A stretch of 64,000 nucleotides of DNA from Kitasatospora sp. MAP12-44 (GTDB lineage Bacteria > Actinomycetota > Actinomycetes > Streptomycetales > Streptomycetaceae): positions 2,480,001-2,544,000 of the forward strand of contig NZ_JARZAE010000004.1 of assembly GCF_029892095.1 (NCBI RefSeq). The letters run 5' to 3'. The translations under genes were made by a program, and so were the position numbers. This document shows positions 52,304 through 61,500 of the stretch, one piece after another. The notes beneath the pieces were generated by a model. It searched no databases, was not told where the DNA came from, and saw only the letters and a program-made list of their open reading frames with translations. Each line of letters opens with the position of its first letter. Within the stretch, counting starts at the first letter, position 1.

Positions 52304-53299
52304 ATGCAGATCGGCAAACGTCACAAGGCTGCGGCCGGACTGGCGGCAGTGGCGGTGGTCGGCGCGATAGCCGCCTACGGAGTCAGCGACCTCGGCGCCA
52401 AGCACACCACGGCCGACGTGCAGACCGTCACCGCCGCCGACCCGCCGAGCGGGCCGAACCCGTCGCCCTCGACCGCGCCGAGCGGCCCCGCCAGCCCCTC
52501 GCCGAGCCCGTCCGCCAGCGCGTCCGCGAGCGCCTCGATCAGCGCCTCGCCCTCCCCCGGCCACTCGGCGCCCGGTACGGTCGCGCCGGCCTCGACCCGG
52601 CCCGGCACCACGACGGCGAAGTCCGCGCCCGCCCCCGCGCCCGCACCGGTCGCCAAGGCGGGGCCGGTCGCCCCGCCGCCCCCGCCGGTCGCCCCGCAGC
52701 AGACTCCGCCCGCGCAGGGCGGCTGCAAGAGCTTCAACGGCACCAACCAGCCGCAGAGCGCGGTCGGCTCCGCACTCACCGCCGCCGCCGGCAAGTCCCG
52801 CACGCTCACCCTGAGCAGCGGCGGCACCGACAAGCTCCCGCCGCTGCCGGTGAACCTGGTCAAGGCGATCGCCTGGCAGGAGAGCGGCTGGCAGTCGGCC
52901 ATCCAGGCGTGCGACGGCGGCATCGGCACGATGCAGCTCATGCCGGCCACCGTGACCTGGATGAACGGCAAGTTCGGCACCAAGAACGACGTGCAGACGC
53001 TGGCCGGCAACACCGACCTCGGCGCCGAGCTGCTGGACGAACTGGTCGCCTACTACGGCGACTCCGACTTCGGTGGCAAGTACGACCTGACGCCCGACCC
53101 GGTCACCGGCAAGAACCCGCTGCTCGACGTGGTGGTCGCCGCCTACAACGCGGGCGCGGGCAACGTCCACTACAACACCACCAGCACGACCGACCCGACC
53201 ACCGGCGTCACCACCGTCACCGGCGCCGAGGTGATCCCCAACCCGTCCTACGTCACCAGCGTCGAGGCACTGATGACCAACTGCAGCTGCCTGCACTAG
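52304..53299 (+). CDS. Secreted lytic transglycosylase (SLT domain)
   Basis: The ATG at 52304 follows GGGGTGGGG by three bases; a GTG nine bases earlier is also possible. A short signal/anchor helix (about 11-28) precedes a Pro/Ser/Ala-rich linker (about 45-135) that likely spans the wall. The SLT-type lysozyme fold is at 150-310, with catalytic Glu near 193 in IAWQESGWQ, then [12 protein letters not shown] and [11 protein letters not shown]. It would cleave peptidoglycan outside the cell. The 384-bp gap upstream is shared with the divergent alpha-galactosidase gene; I see no riboswitch in it. Confidence 0.92.
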   Translation: MQIGKRHKAAAGLAAVAVVGAIAAYGVSDLGAKHTTADVQTVTAADPPSGPNPSPSTAPSGPASPSPSPSASASASASISASPSPGHSAPGTVAPASTRPGTTTAKSAPAPAPAPVAKAGPVAPPPPPVAPQQTPPAQGGCKSFNGTNQPQSAVGSALTAAAGKSRTLTLSSGGTDKLPPLPVNLVKAIAWQESGWQSAIQACDGGIGTMQLMPATVTWMNGKFGTKNDVQTLAGNTDLGAELLDELVAYYGDSDFGGKYDLTPDPVTGKNPLLDVVVAAYNAGAGNVHYNTTSTTDPTTGVTTVTGAEVIPNPSYVTSVEALMTNCSCLH

Positions 53300-53387
53300 A
53301 ACTGACATACGAACAAAGCGCGTCGTCACAACGGCTGTTGGTGTCCACAGTCCACCGGCAGCCGTCCGGCGCTCTATCGTGGACGGC

Positions 53388-54353
53388 ATGTCGTCGTCGC
53401 CATCGCCCACACCCACGCCCGCGCCCATCGGTCCGATCCGGATCGTGTCCCGCTCCTCGCCCATGGCCCTGGCCCAGGTGGAGCGCGTCCGAACCGAGTT
53501 GGCCGCCCTGCACCCCGGCCTGCGGACCGAGGTGGTGCCCGTCACCACCTCGGGCGACCGCTGGCCGGGAGCCCTCTCGGCGCTCGGCGGCAAGGGCGCG
53601 TTCACCAAGGAGGTGGACGCCGCGCTGCTGGCCGGTGACGCCGATCTCGCGGTGCACTGCGTCAAGGACGTACCCGCCGACCGGCCGCTGCCGACCGGCA
53701 CGGTCTTCGCCGCGTTCCTGCGCCGCGACGACATCCGCGACGCCCTGGTCCACCCCGGTGGCCTCACCCTCGACCAACTGCCGCCCGGCACCCGGATCGG
53801 CACCTCCTCCGTCCGCCGGGTCGCCCAACTCGCGGTCTCACACCCGCAGCTGGTCTGCGTCCCGTTCCGCGGCAACGCCAACCGGCGGCTGGAGAAGCTG
53901 GACGCCGGCGAAGCCGACGCCCTTCTGCTGGCCGCCGCCGGACTGGCTCGGATCGGGCTGGAGGAGCGGATCACCGAGATCCTCTCGGTGGAGACGATGT
54001 GCCCGCCGATCGGCGCCGGGGTGCTCGCCCTGCAGTGCCGCGAGGACGACGCCGCCACCAGCGCGGCCGTCGCGGCCCTTGGCGACGCGGCGGCCTGGCG
54101 GGAGACCACCGCCGAGCGGATGTTCCTGCACGTCCTGCAGGGCCACTGCAACAGCCCGATCGCCGGCTTCGCCCGCGCCGAACGCGATGGCCGGCTCTCG
54201 CTGCGCGGCCGGGTCTTCTCCCCCGACGGCAAGACCGTCCTGGACGCCCACGAGTGGGCCGGCCCACTCGACCCCGCCACCCTCGGCACCTCGGTCGCGG
54301 TCGCCCTGCTCCGCCAGGGAGCGCGGGAGTTGATCGACAGCATCCCGCACTGA
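53388..54353 (+). CDS. hemC: Stand-alone hydroxymethylbilane synthase (porphobilinogen deaminase)-like protein
   Basis: The 321-residue protein has HemC motifs: [27 protein letters not shown], the catalytic Asp in [28 protein letters not shown] and the cofactor cysteine near 253 in [11 protein letters not shown]. HemC polymerises porphobilinogen on a dipyrromethane cofactor. The usual RGNVxTRL reads RGNANRRL. It has an N-terminal Pro/Ser/Thr tail and no hemA, hemB or hemD neighbours, so it may be a paralogue rather than the housekeeping enzyme. Confidence 0.88.
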   Translation: MSSSPSPTPTPAPIGPIRIVSRSSPMALAQVERVRTELAALHPGLRTEVVPVTTSGDRWPGALSALGGKGAFTKEVDAALLAGDADLAVHCVKDVPADRPLPTGTVFAAFLRRDDIRDALVHPGGLTLDQLPPGTRIGTSSVRRVAQLAVSHPQLVCVPFRGNANRRLEKLDAGEADALLLAAAGLARIGLEERITEILSVETMCPPIGAGVLALQCREDDAATSAAVAALGDAAAWRETTAERMFLHVLQGHCNSPIAGFARAERDGRLSLRGRVFSPDGKTVLDAHEWAGPLDPATLGTSVAVALLRQGARELIDSIPH

Positions 54354-54387
54354 GCGGGCTGACCGGCTGACCGGCCGACCGGCTGGG

Positions 54388-54648
54388 TCACCCGCCCGCG
54401 GCACCAAGCGCCGCGTCGCACTCCTGACAGCGGCGCGTCCCGTGCTGCGGCGGGTACCACGGCTCGTCCGGACCGCCCGGCCGGTACGGCTCGTACTCCA
54501 GCGGCGCCGTGTCCAGCCCGCACAACGTCCGCGCCCCGCCCTCAGCCGCCGCGTGCACCCACCGCACCCGCGCCCCGACATCAACCTCGCCGGCGTCGAG
54601 CACTTCGGTGGACGACTCCAGCTCCAGAAGGATCACCACACTGCCCAT
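54388..54648 (-). CDS. Small Cys-rich hypothetical protein
   Basis: ATG 54648 follows GAGGGTCGGGGT and gives 86 residues. It has WVHAAAEGGARTLCGLDTAPLEY and a C-terminal CQECD pair, so three Cys plus a His could bind zinc. It resembles short streptomycete proteins of unknown function. Just downstream of hemC (convergent) the intergenic 54354-54387 has CTGACCGG-type repeats. Confidence 0.55.
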   Translation of the reverse strand: MGSVVILLELESSTEVLDAGEVDVGARVRWVHAAAEGGARTLCGLDTAPLEYEPYRPGGPDEPWYPPQHGTRRCQECDAALGAAGG

Positions 54649-54724
54649 ACCCCGACCCTCCCCCGCAATCCGACGCGCCGCATCCCGGACATCGGTCTTG
54701 ACCATTGCGCGGGTGGCCGAAAGA

Positions 54725-54904
54725 GTGCGGCTGTCCAGGGGCGGGTTCACGGTTGGCCAGGAGCTGACGCCCGACCAGGTCGCGGCGCTGCCCGGCGGCA
54801 ACGCGCTGGTGGTCGGCGGCGATATCAATGTCGGCGACGGCAACACCGAGGTGATGCAGGGGAACGGCGTCTACGCCGGGCAGAAGATCGGCGGCAGCCG
54901 GTGA
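54725..54904 (+). CDS. Small Gly-rich hypothetical peptide (59 residues)
   Basis: From GTG 54725 (GTG 54713 is also possible) the frame encodes a short protein with TVGQELTPDQVAALPGGN, then a Gly/Asn-rich half DINVGDGNTEVMQGNGVYAG ending in QKIGGSR. Third codon positions are strongly G/C, so the frame looks translated. I do not recognise the family. It sits beside the putative RHS immunity gene, convergent with it and separated by a terminator hairpin. Confidence 0.45.
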   Translation: MRLSRGGFTVGQELTPDQVAALPGGNALVVGGDINVGDGNTEVMQGNGVYAGQKIGGSR

Positions 54905-54981
54905 GGCTGCGCCAGCCTGCGCATTTCCTCCAGCACGAGCCGGCCAGGGTAGGCGCAGCTATCGACCTGCGAATGGAACCG

Positions 54982-55023
54982 CGTCGACTTCCCACAGCCA
55001 GGTTGCGCCTGTGGGAGTCGACG
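54982..55023. terminator. Bidirectional terminator between the small ORF and the RHS-associated gene
   Basis: CGTCGACTTCCCACAG (54982-54997) pairs with CTGTGGGAGTCGACG (55009-55023), leaving one bulged T and an 11-base loop. It lies 13 bp beyond the stop of the convergent minus-strand gene. Confidence 0.7.
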
Positions 55024-55035
55024 CTTAGCTGACCG

Positions 55036-55461
55036 CTACATTCCGTGGAGAAATATTGCGGAAAAAGTAAGATCAATTACGATCAGAACTACCATTGCAA
55101 GGCCCGCAATCCGACCGCGCCGCTCTATCTCACGATATCGCGGATGCTGACGGGCGGCAGGATCTCGAGCAGAGGGCATATCGGCGGGGAGTCTCCCCAT
55201 CCAAAGCAAGGGGAGAGAGACCAGAGTAAAGCCAGATGCACCAACCCACAGTACGCCTCGGGAGTCATGGCTCAGTGCTGCCCACGCTACGAATAGTGCC
55301 ATGGCCAGAGCAACTGAAGCCCCTCCCTGTCCGGAGCGGAGTCGAGATGGCATCATCCAGAACAAAACTCCAGAAAAGAAGAGAATCCCCACGGCTGCAA
55401 GGATCCACATGATCCCGATCGGAAGCGAGTTCAGCTCGAAATAGGAGTCAGCCAGAATCAT
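55036..55461 (-). CDS. Four-helix membrane protein, putative immunity protein for the RHS toxin
   Basis: This 141-residue protein has four hydrophobic segments at about 13-37, 48-63, 69-88 and 117-138, with a basic cytoplasmic loop RYREIERRGRIAG before the last. It lies 129 bp downstream of the RHS gene on the same strand, and nothing else intervenes. Its codons use many A/T third bases, unlike all neighbours except the adjoining RHS tip, which suggests shared recent acquisition. I know no family for it. Position after a polymorphic-toxin C-terminus is the usual place for the immunity gene; membrane location implies protection against a membrane-acting toxin. No clear ribosome binding site is present; TATAGT nine bases upstream of the ATG may give a leaderless mRNA. 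Confidence 0.65.
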   Translation of the reverse strand: MILADSYFELNSLPIGIMWILAAVGILFFSGVLFWMMPSRLRSGQGGASVALAMALFVAWAALSHDSRGVLWVGASGFTLVSLPLLWMGRLPADMPSARDPAARQHPRYREIERRGRIAGLAMVVLIVIDLTFSAIFLHGM

Positions 55462-55590
55462 AATTCTAGACTATACACGGTCCTCCAGGTGGCGGCTAGC
55501 CTCATTTTGGAACCGATCAGGGTTCCCAACTGTGAAGCGGAGGCACCCGATTGCTTCGGAATGGGGGGCCTCCGATGCCGTCATGAAGCG

Positions 55591-58500
55591 TCAGCCGGCC
55601 CAGTTATAGCTTCTGAGCACAGTCCACGGGTTCCAGGATCCCTCGCCAACGTTCGTCGGAACAGACTCCGCCACGCCGGCGGCATTGACTGCACGATCGA
55701 AACTATTGGCATAGCCGGACGCAAGGCTCGACGCACTGAGCGATGCCCTTGCCCCGGGAAGGGCTGCCCTCGCAGCAAGGGCATCCTTCTTTGTCAGAGG
55801 ATTCCCGGAATTCTTTAGCCTTGCCTTTGCGGCAAGCTCGCTGACTGCATTCTCGGCAGATTCTTTTGCAGATGCCCGCACCACGGAGCGTATGGACGTA
55901 CCAAAGCCGGCCACGCCCAGGAGCGCCCCTCCAGCATCGGCATAAGTCTGCCACTGATCAAACGCGCCGGATCCATTGTCTGTGAAATCGGTGGCTACAT
56001 TCCAAATGCTCCCCACCGTAGCGAGACCGTCGACGGCCAGAGACAGTCCAGCAGTAATGGCATCGACGCCGGGTATCCACGAAGTGGCGATCGCGAGGGT
56101 TGTCACGAATGGGGCAGCTGCTCCGGCGACATTTACGACACCGTGGAAATCGTGCCCTACACAGCCCCAGAAGCCATGGCATGCAGCTTTCTTGACAGGA
56201 TGCGAGACAGTAGGACGGGTGGGCTGATGGACGACGATCGGTGAGCAGCTGTCGGTGTCGCCGCAGCTGCCGGGTCCGTGGCCGCCGGCGGCGGGTCCTG
56301 CGTTGGGGTCGCAGGCGGAGTCGCCGTTTTGGCCGCATTCGGAGCGTAGGCCGGTGGGGTCGGAGCCGGTGATGGGGTTGTTGCCGGCGTAGTCGTAGCC
56401 GTTGGTTTGGGTGGGGTCGGTGGTTTCGAAGATGGGGTCGGCGCTGAGGAAGCGGCCGGTGGTGGTGTCGTAGACGCGGGCCCCGAGGGTTTCGAGGTTG
56501 GTGGTGGTGTCGTTGTGGCCGTTGATGTAGCCGTTGTCGCCAGGCCAGGTAGTGGGGGTGGTGCCGCGGGTTTGGCCGAAGGGGAGGTACTGGCGGCGGG
56601 TGACGGCCTGGGTGCTGGCGTCGATGGTGAGTTGGTCGGTGCCCTGGCGGTCGGGGGCGAGGTAGTCGACGGTGTTGTTGCTGGTGCGGACTGCGGTGGT
56701 CTTGCCGCCGATGGTGTAGGAGCGGGTGCCGGTGACGGTGGTTCCGGTCAGGACGAGTTGGGTGTCGCCGGCGTAGAGGGTGGTACTGGCGGGGTCGCGG
56801 CGCAGGAGCTGGTTGCCGTCGGCGTCGTAGACGTAGGTGGTGAGGCCTGCGGCGGTGGTGTCGCTGGCGAGCTTGCCCTGGTCGTTCCAGGTGAGGGTCT
56901 GGTTGCCGAGGGCGCCACCGTTGATGGTGCTGGTGTTGCCGGCCGCGTCGTAGGTGTAGGTGGCGGTGTTGGCGGTGGCGCCGGGGCCGGTGGCGGTGGT
57001 GTTGGTCAGGGTGTGGGGTTGGTCGGTGCTGGATCCCGCGGTGGGGTACTGGTAGGTGGTGGTGGTGTCGTTGGTGGTGTTGCCGGTGGTGTCGTGGTCG
57101 GTCTGTGTGGTGCGGTTGCCGGCCGCGTCGTAGGTCCAGGACTGCCAGTAGGGGGCGATGGGTCCGCCGACGGTGGCGCTGTTGCCGGGTGTGGGGGTGG
57201 CGGTGCAGTTGTCGGTGGCGGTCCAGGCCTGCTGGGCACGGGCGGCGTAGTCGTAACTGAAGCACTGGGTGTCGGTGGTGGTGGCGGCGTTCTGCTTGTC
57301 GGTGGTGGAGACGAGCAGGCCGGCGCCCTTGGAGACAGTGGCGTTGGTGTAGTTGTAGCTCAGGTCGTCGATGGTGCCGGAGACGGTGGAGGCGCTGGTC
57401 TGGATGTCGGTGATGTCGCGGGTCTGCGGGTCGTAGGTGTAGCTGGCGGTGGCGAAGTTGCCGGAGGTGCCGAAGGAGTACTGGACGGGCTGGCCGTACT
57501 CGTCGTAGCCCACCGCGCGGACGTAGTCGCCGCTGCCGGAGCTCATCGTGGTGGGCTCACCGAACTGGTCGTACTGGTAGGACAGGTTCTCGGCGGGCAG
57601 GCCGCCCTCGGCGGGGTCGTTCTGGTTGGTGAGGCGGCCGGTGAGGCTGTAGCCGTAGGTGGTGGTGTATCCGGCGGTGGGGACCAGGGCGGTGCCCTCG
57701 CCGGTGAGGTTGATGCGGTTGGCGGCGGGTTTGCCGAGGTTGTTGTAGGCCAGGACGGTATTGGTGTAGGTGTCGCCGTTCGAGTAGGAGGTGGTGGCGG
57801 TGGGCAGGCCCTTCTTCAGGGTGTCGTAGGTCCAGGCGGCGACCTTGTTGGCGGCGGAGAGCGTCTGGGTGGTGGTGGTGTCGTAGTTGGCGGTCTTGCG
57901 GCCGTCGAGGTCGTAGGTGGTGGTGGTCTGCTTGCTGCGGGCGTCGGTGGAGGTGGTGAGCTGTCCGGCGGCGTCGTAGGTGCTCTGGCTGTGGCCGGTG
58001 TCGGGGTCGTAGGCGTCGGTCTGCTGGCCGAGCAGGTTGTAGTTCCACGACCAGGTGTTGCCGGCCGGGTCGGTCTCGGTGGCCTGCTTGCCGGCGGGGG
58101 TGTAGGTGTACTTGGTGTCGGTGTAGTCGGCGGCCGGGTCGTTGACGTAGTCGGTCGGCATGCCGGTCTTGTACTGGATCAGGTCGGTCTGCTGGCCGCG
58201 TGCGTCGGTGACGACGGTGGTGGGGGTCTGGCCGGCCGGGGGGACGGTGGTGGTGAAGTTGCCGCCGTAGCTGGTGGTGGTCTGCCAGGTCTGGGTGCCC
58301 AGCGCGTAGGCGATGGCGGCGGTCTTGCGGCCGGCCTGGTCGTAGCTGTAGCCGGTCTCGGAGGGGACCTGGCCGACCTGGGCCTGGACGTAGGTGGTGG
58401 AGACGGCACCGGAGTTGTAGTACGGGTCGGTGGTCTCGGACTGCCAGCCGTCGGTGTTGTACATCGTGTCGGTGATGGTCCGCCCGCCATCCACGGTCTG

Positions 58501-61500
58501 CGTCTGCGTCTCACGCGTGCGCAGCATCGCGTCGTAGAGGGCTTCGGTCAGGCGGTAGGAGTCGTCGTCGTTGAGGGTGTAGGTGTCGACGACGGAGGGG
58601 CCGCTGTTGGAGACGGTGTAGGTGTACTTGAGGTTGGGTGGGCTGGGTGCGCTCTGGCCGGGCTGGTAGACGGCGGTGAGGCGGCCCAGTGCGTCGTACT
58701 GCTGGGTGGTGACGTAGCCGGCCGGGTCGGTCTTGACGAGCGGCAGGTCGCGCAGCGGGTCGTAGCTGGTGGTGGTGGTGTGGCTGAGCGGGTCGGTGAC
58801 CGCGACCGAGGTGGGTTCGGCGCCGGTGGCCGGGGTGTAGGCGGTGGCGGTCTTACGGGCCAGTGCGTCGTAGGCGGCGGTGGGTCGGCCGTACTGGTCG
58901 ACGGTGGTGGTCTGCATCGTCGTGTAGACCGGTGTCGAGCCGGTGTAGGACGTCGCGTGCTGGGTCATGGTCGCGTCGCCGATGGTGGGCGGGGCGCCGA
59001 GGGTGGTGGAGGAGTCGTAGAAGGTGAGGTCGTCACTGACCGCGTTGGCGGGGAGTGACGGGGTGGTGGAGCAGTTGACGGAGACGGTCTTGGATTCGGC
59101 GGTCTTGTCGAGGATCCAGGCCGTGGTGTTGTCCGCGTAGCTGACGGTGGTGCACAGGTCGTCGGCCGTGGTGGAGGTGTCGCCCTGGTCGTTGGTGGCG
59201 CTCACGCGGCCGTAGGCGTCGTGGGTGTAGTCGGTCTCAGTGGTGCGGGTGCTCCCGGAGGCCAGGGGCGTGTAGACCTTGCTGTCCGCAGTGCCGGTCA
59301 GGAAGGCCTGCTGAGTGGGGAGTCCGCCGGTCAGGGCGTGGGTGGCGGTGGCCGCCGACGTCCAGGGGTCGTCGATGGTGTCGGTGACGGTGGCGGAGCC
59401 GTTGAACTCCTGCGTCTCGTACGTCGATCCGGCGAACTGGTCGGAGTCGGTGACGGCCGGGTCGCCGCGGGAGTCGGCGACGGTGGCGGTGCGGGTGCCG
59501 GAGTTCGGCAGGGTGTCGCCGTTCATGCCCCGGAAGTAGGTGTACTGGGTGCGGGTGACCGGGTCGGGGGCGGTGCCGGTGGAGACGGTCATGCCCTGGT
59601 AGCCGCGCCACTGGTCCCAGGTGCGCTGGGCGGTGGGGGTGAGCGGGTTGTCGTTGTAGTGCCAGGCGGGGCTGCCGACCGGGGTGTAGCTGGTGACCAC
59701 GGTGTCGTTGGCGGAGCCGCCGGTGGGGTCCTGCTCGGTGACGGCGGTGACGATGAACTTGTTGAACCAGTCCAGCATCGGCGTGGTCTGCCCGGTGGGT
59801 GTCCAGTAGTCCGGGAAGCAGAGCGAGCCGTTCTGCGAGGCGTCCGAGGGCGTGCCGCCGGCGCAGGCCGCGCTGGAGTAGCCGACCGTGATGTTCTCGC
59901 CGGTCTCGGTGGTGATGCCGGTCAGGCGCTGGCGGGTGAGCGGCGGGTAGCCGTTGGTGACGTTCACCCGATTCGACAGCGGCCGCCCGGTGAAGACCAC
60001 CGCGGGCAGCGCGATCGAGCTGCCGCCACCGCTGGTGTCCTGGCCGGTGTGGGTGATGGAGTTCAGCCACAGCGACGGCGTCGTGGAGTCACCGGTGGCG
60101 GGGAAGGAGTACGTCAGCGCCCAGGAGTCGACGGGCGTCAGCGTGGAGCCGACCAGCGCCGAGGTCTGCACCCCGGTCAGCTCCTCCTGGGACCAGAACG
60201 TCGGCGACTGCGTCTGGCAGGCCGCGCCACTGGCGCAGTTCAGGTCGTAGGGGACGTCGGGGAAGTTCGCCGCCGTCGAACTGTTCAGCGTCGAGGGGTC
60301 GCAGCCGGTGGGGGAGGTGTTGCAGCGCCCGTTGACGGTGAAGGACACCTGGCCGGCGGGCTGGGTGGCGTAGACCTGGCCGGCCCGCTGACCGTACTGG
60401 ATCTTGGAGAGGTAGCCGCCGCGGGTGTAGGACGCGCTGGCGGTGGTGGTCAGGTCGGGCGCGTAGGAGCCCTGCTCGGTGGTGTAGAAGTACGAGACCG
60501 CGTCCTGGTGGGTGTCCACCACGTAGTCGAGGTTCCACCGGTAGGCCTGCTGGCACGAGGAGTTGGCGAACGTCGCGTTGTAGCAGGGCTGGCCCGCGGC
60601 GGTGGCGTAGACCGGCTCGGTCCACACCGAGTTCGTCACCGCGTTGCCCGACGCCCAGCCCGGCAGCTGGTTCATACCGAAGTAGTACTGCGTGCCGTCG
60701 GTCGTCGTGACCCGGAAGTACTCCCCGCCCTGCGCGCCGTTCGCGGCACCGGTCAGGTAGTCGATGCGGTCGTTCGAGTCACCCTGGGCGCGGTAGGTGC
60801 CGGTGGTGTCGTCCTTGACCAGGGTGGTGGTGTTGCCGTTGAACGACAGGGTGAGGGTGTTGCTGTTGGACCAGCAGTTGTCACCGGTCTGGGTGGGGCC
60901 GGCCGGGTTCTGGCTGCACGAGGCGTAGGACCGCTCGATGAAGGACTGCGGCAGCTGCCAGCCGTCACCCACCAGTGAGGCCTGGTTGTTCGTGGAGGAC
61001 GTCAGCCCGTCCACGCCCTGCGAGTCGTAGGACAGGCCCAGCTTCGGCTCCAGCCCGCCCGGCACCGCGGGGGTGGGCAGCTGGTAGGACCAGTCGAACG
61101 CGTCCGCGGACCCGCCGGCCTGCCAGGAGCCGGACGGCTTCAGGCTGGTGGCCGTGAAATCACCACCGCCCCCGCCCGAACCCGAGCCGCTCGCGGCTGC
61201 CGCCAGCACCATCGGCGCCGCCGCCGCCCTGACCGCGAACGCGCTCGCCCCCGCCGCCTTACCGCTCTGCGCGGTGGTCTGCGTGGCGGCCGGTGGGACC
61301 GCGAGGTCCGCCTCCAGACTCTGGCCCTTGACGTCGTTGTGGAAGGCAACCGGCGTCTCCACCCGGCACGCGGCCACGTTCGGTGTCGTCAGCGCACACG
61401 CCGGCAACTCCACCAGCGACAGCCGCGAGGCCCAGTCGCCACCGAAGGCGTCCTGGAACTGACCGTACGACAGCGCCACATGCGCCGCCCCCGACACAGC

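Noticed and set aside
55489..55818. Plus-strand open frame of 109 codons over the RHS C-terminus
   Set aside because: It is fully antisense to the RHS tip, with no ribosome binding site and atypical codons; it looks like a shadow in the low-GC patch.
56407..59058. Long plus-strand open frame of 883 codons opposite the RHS gene
   Set aside because: It is the antisense of the YD-repeat region: Gly/Val-rich low-complexity translation with no family signature, created by GC3 bias on the real strand.
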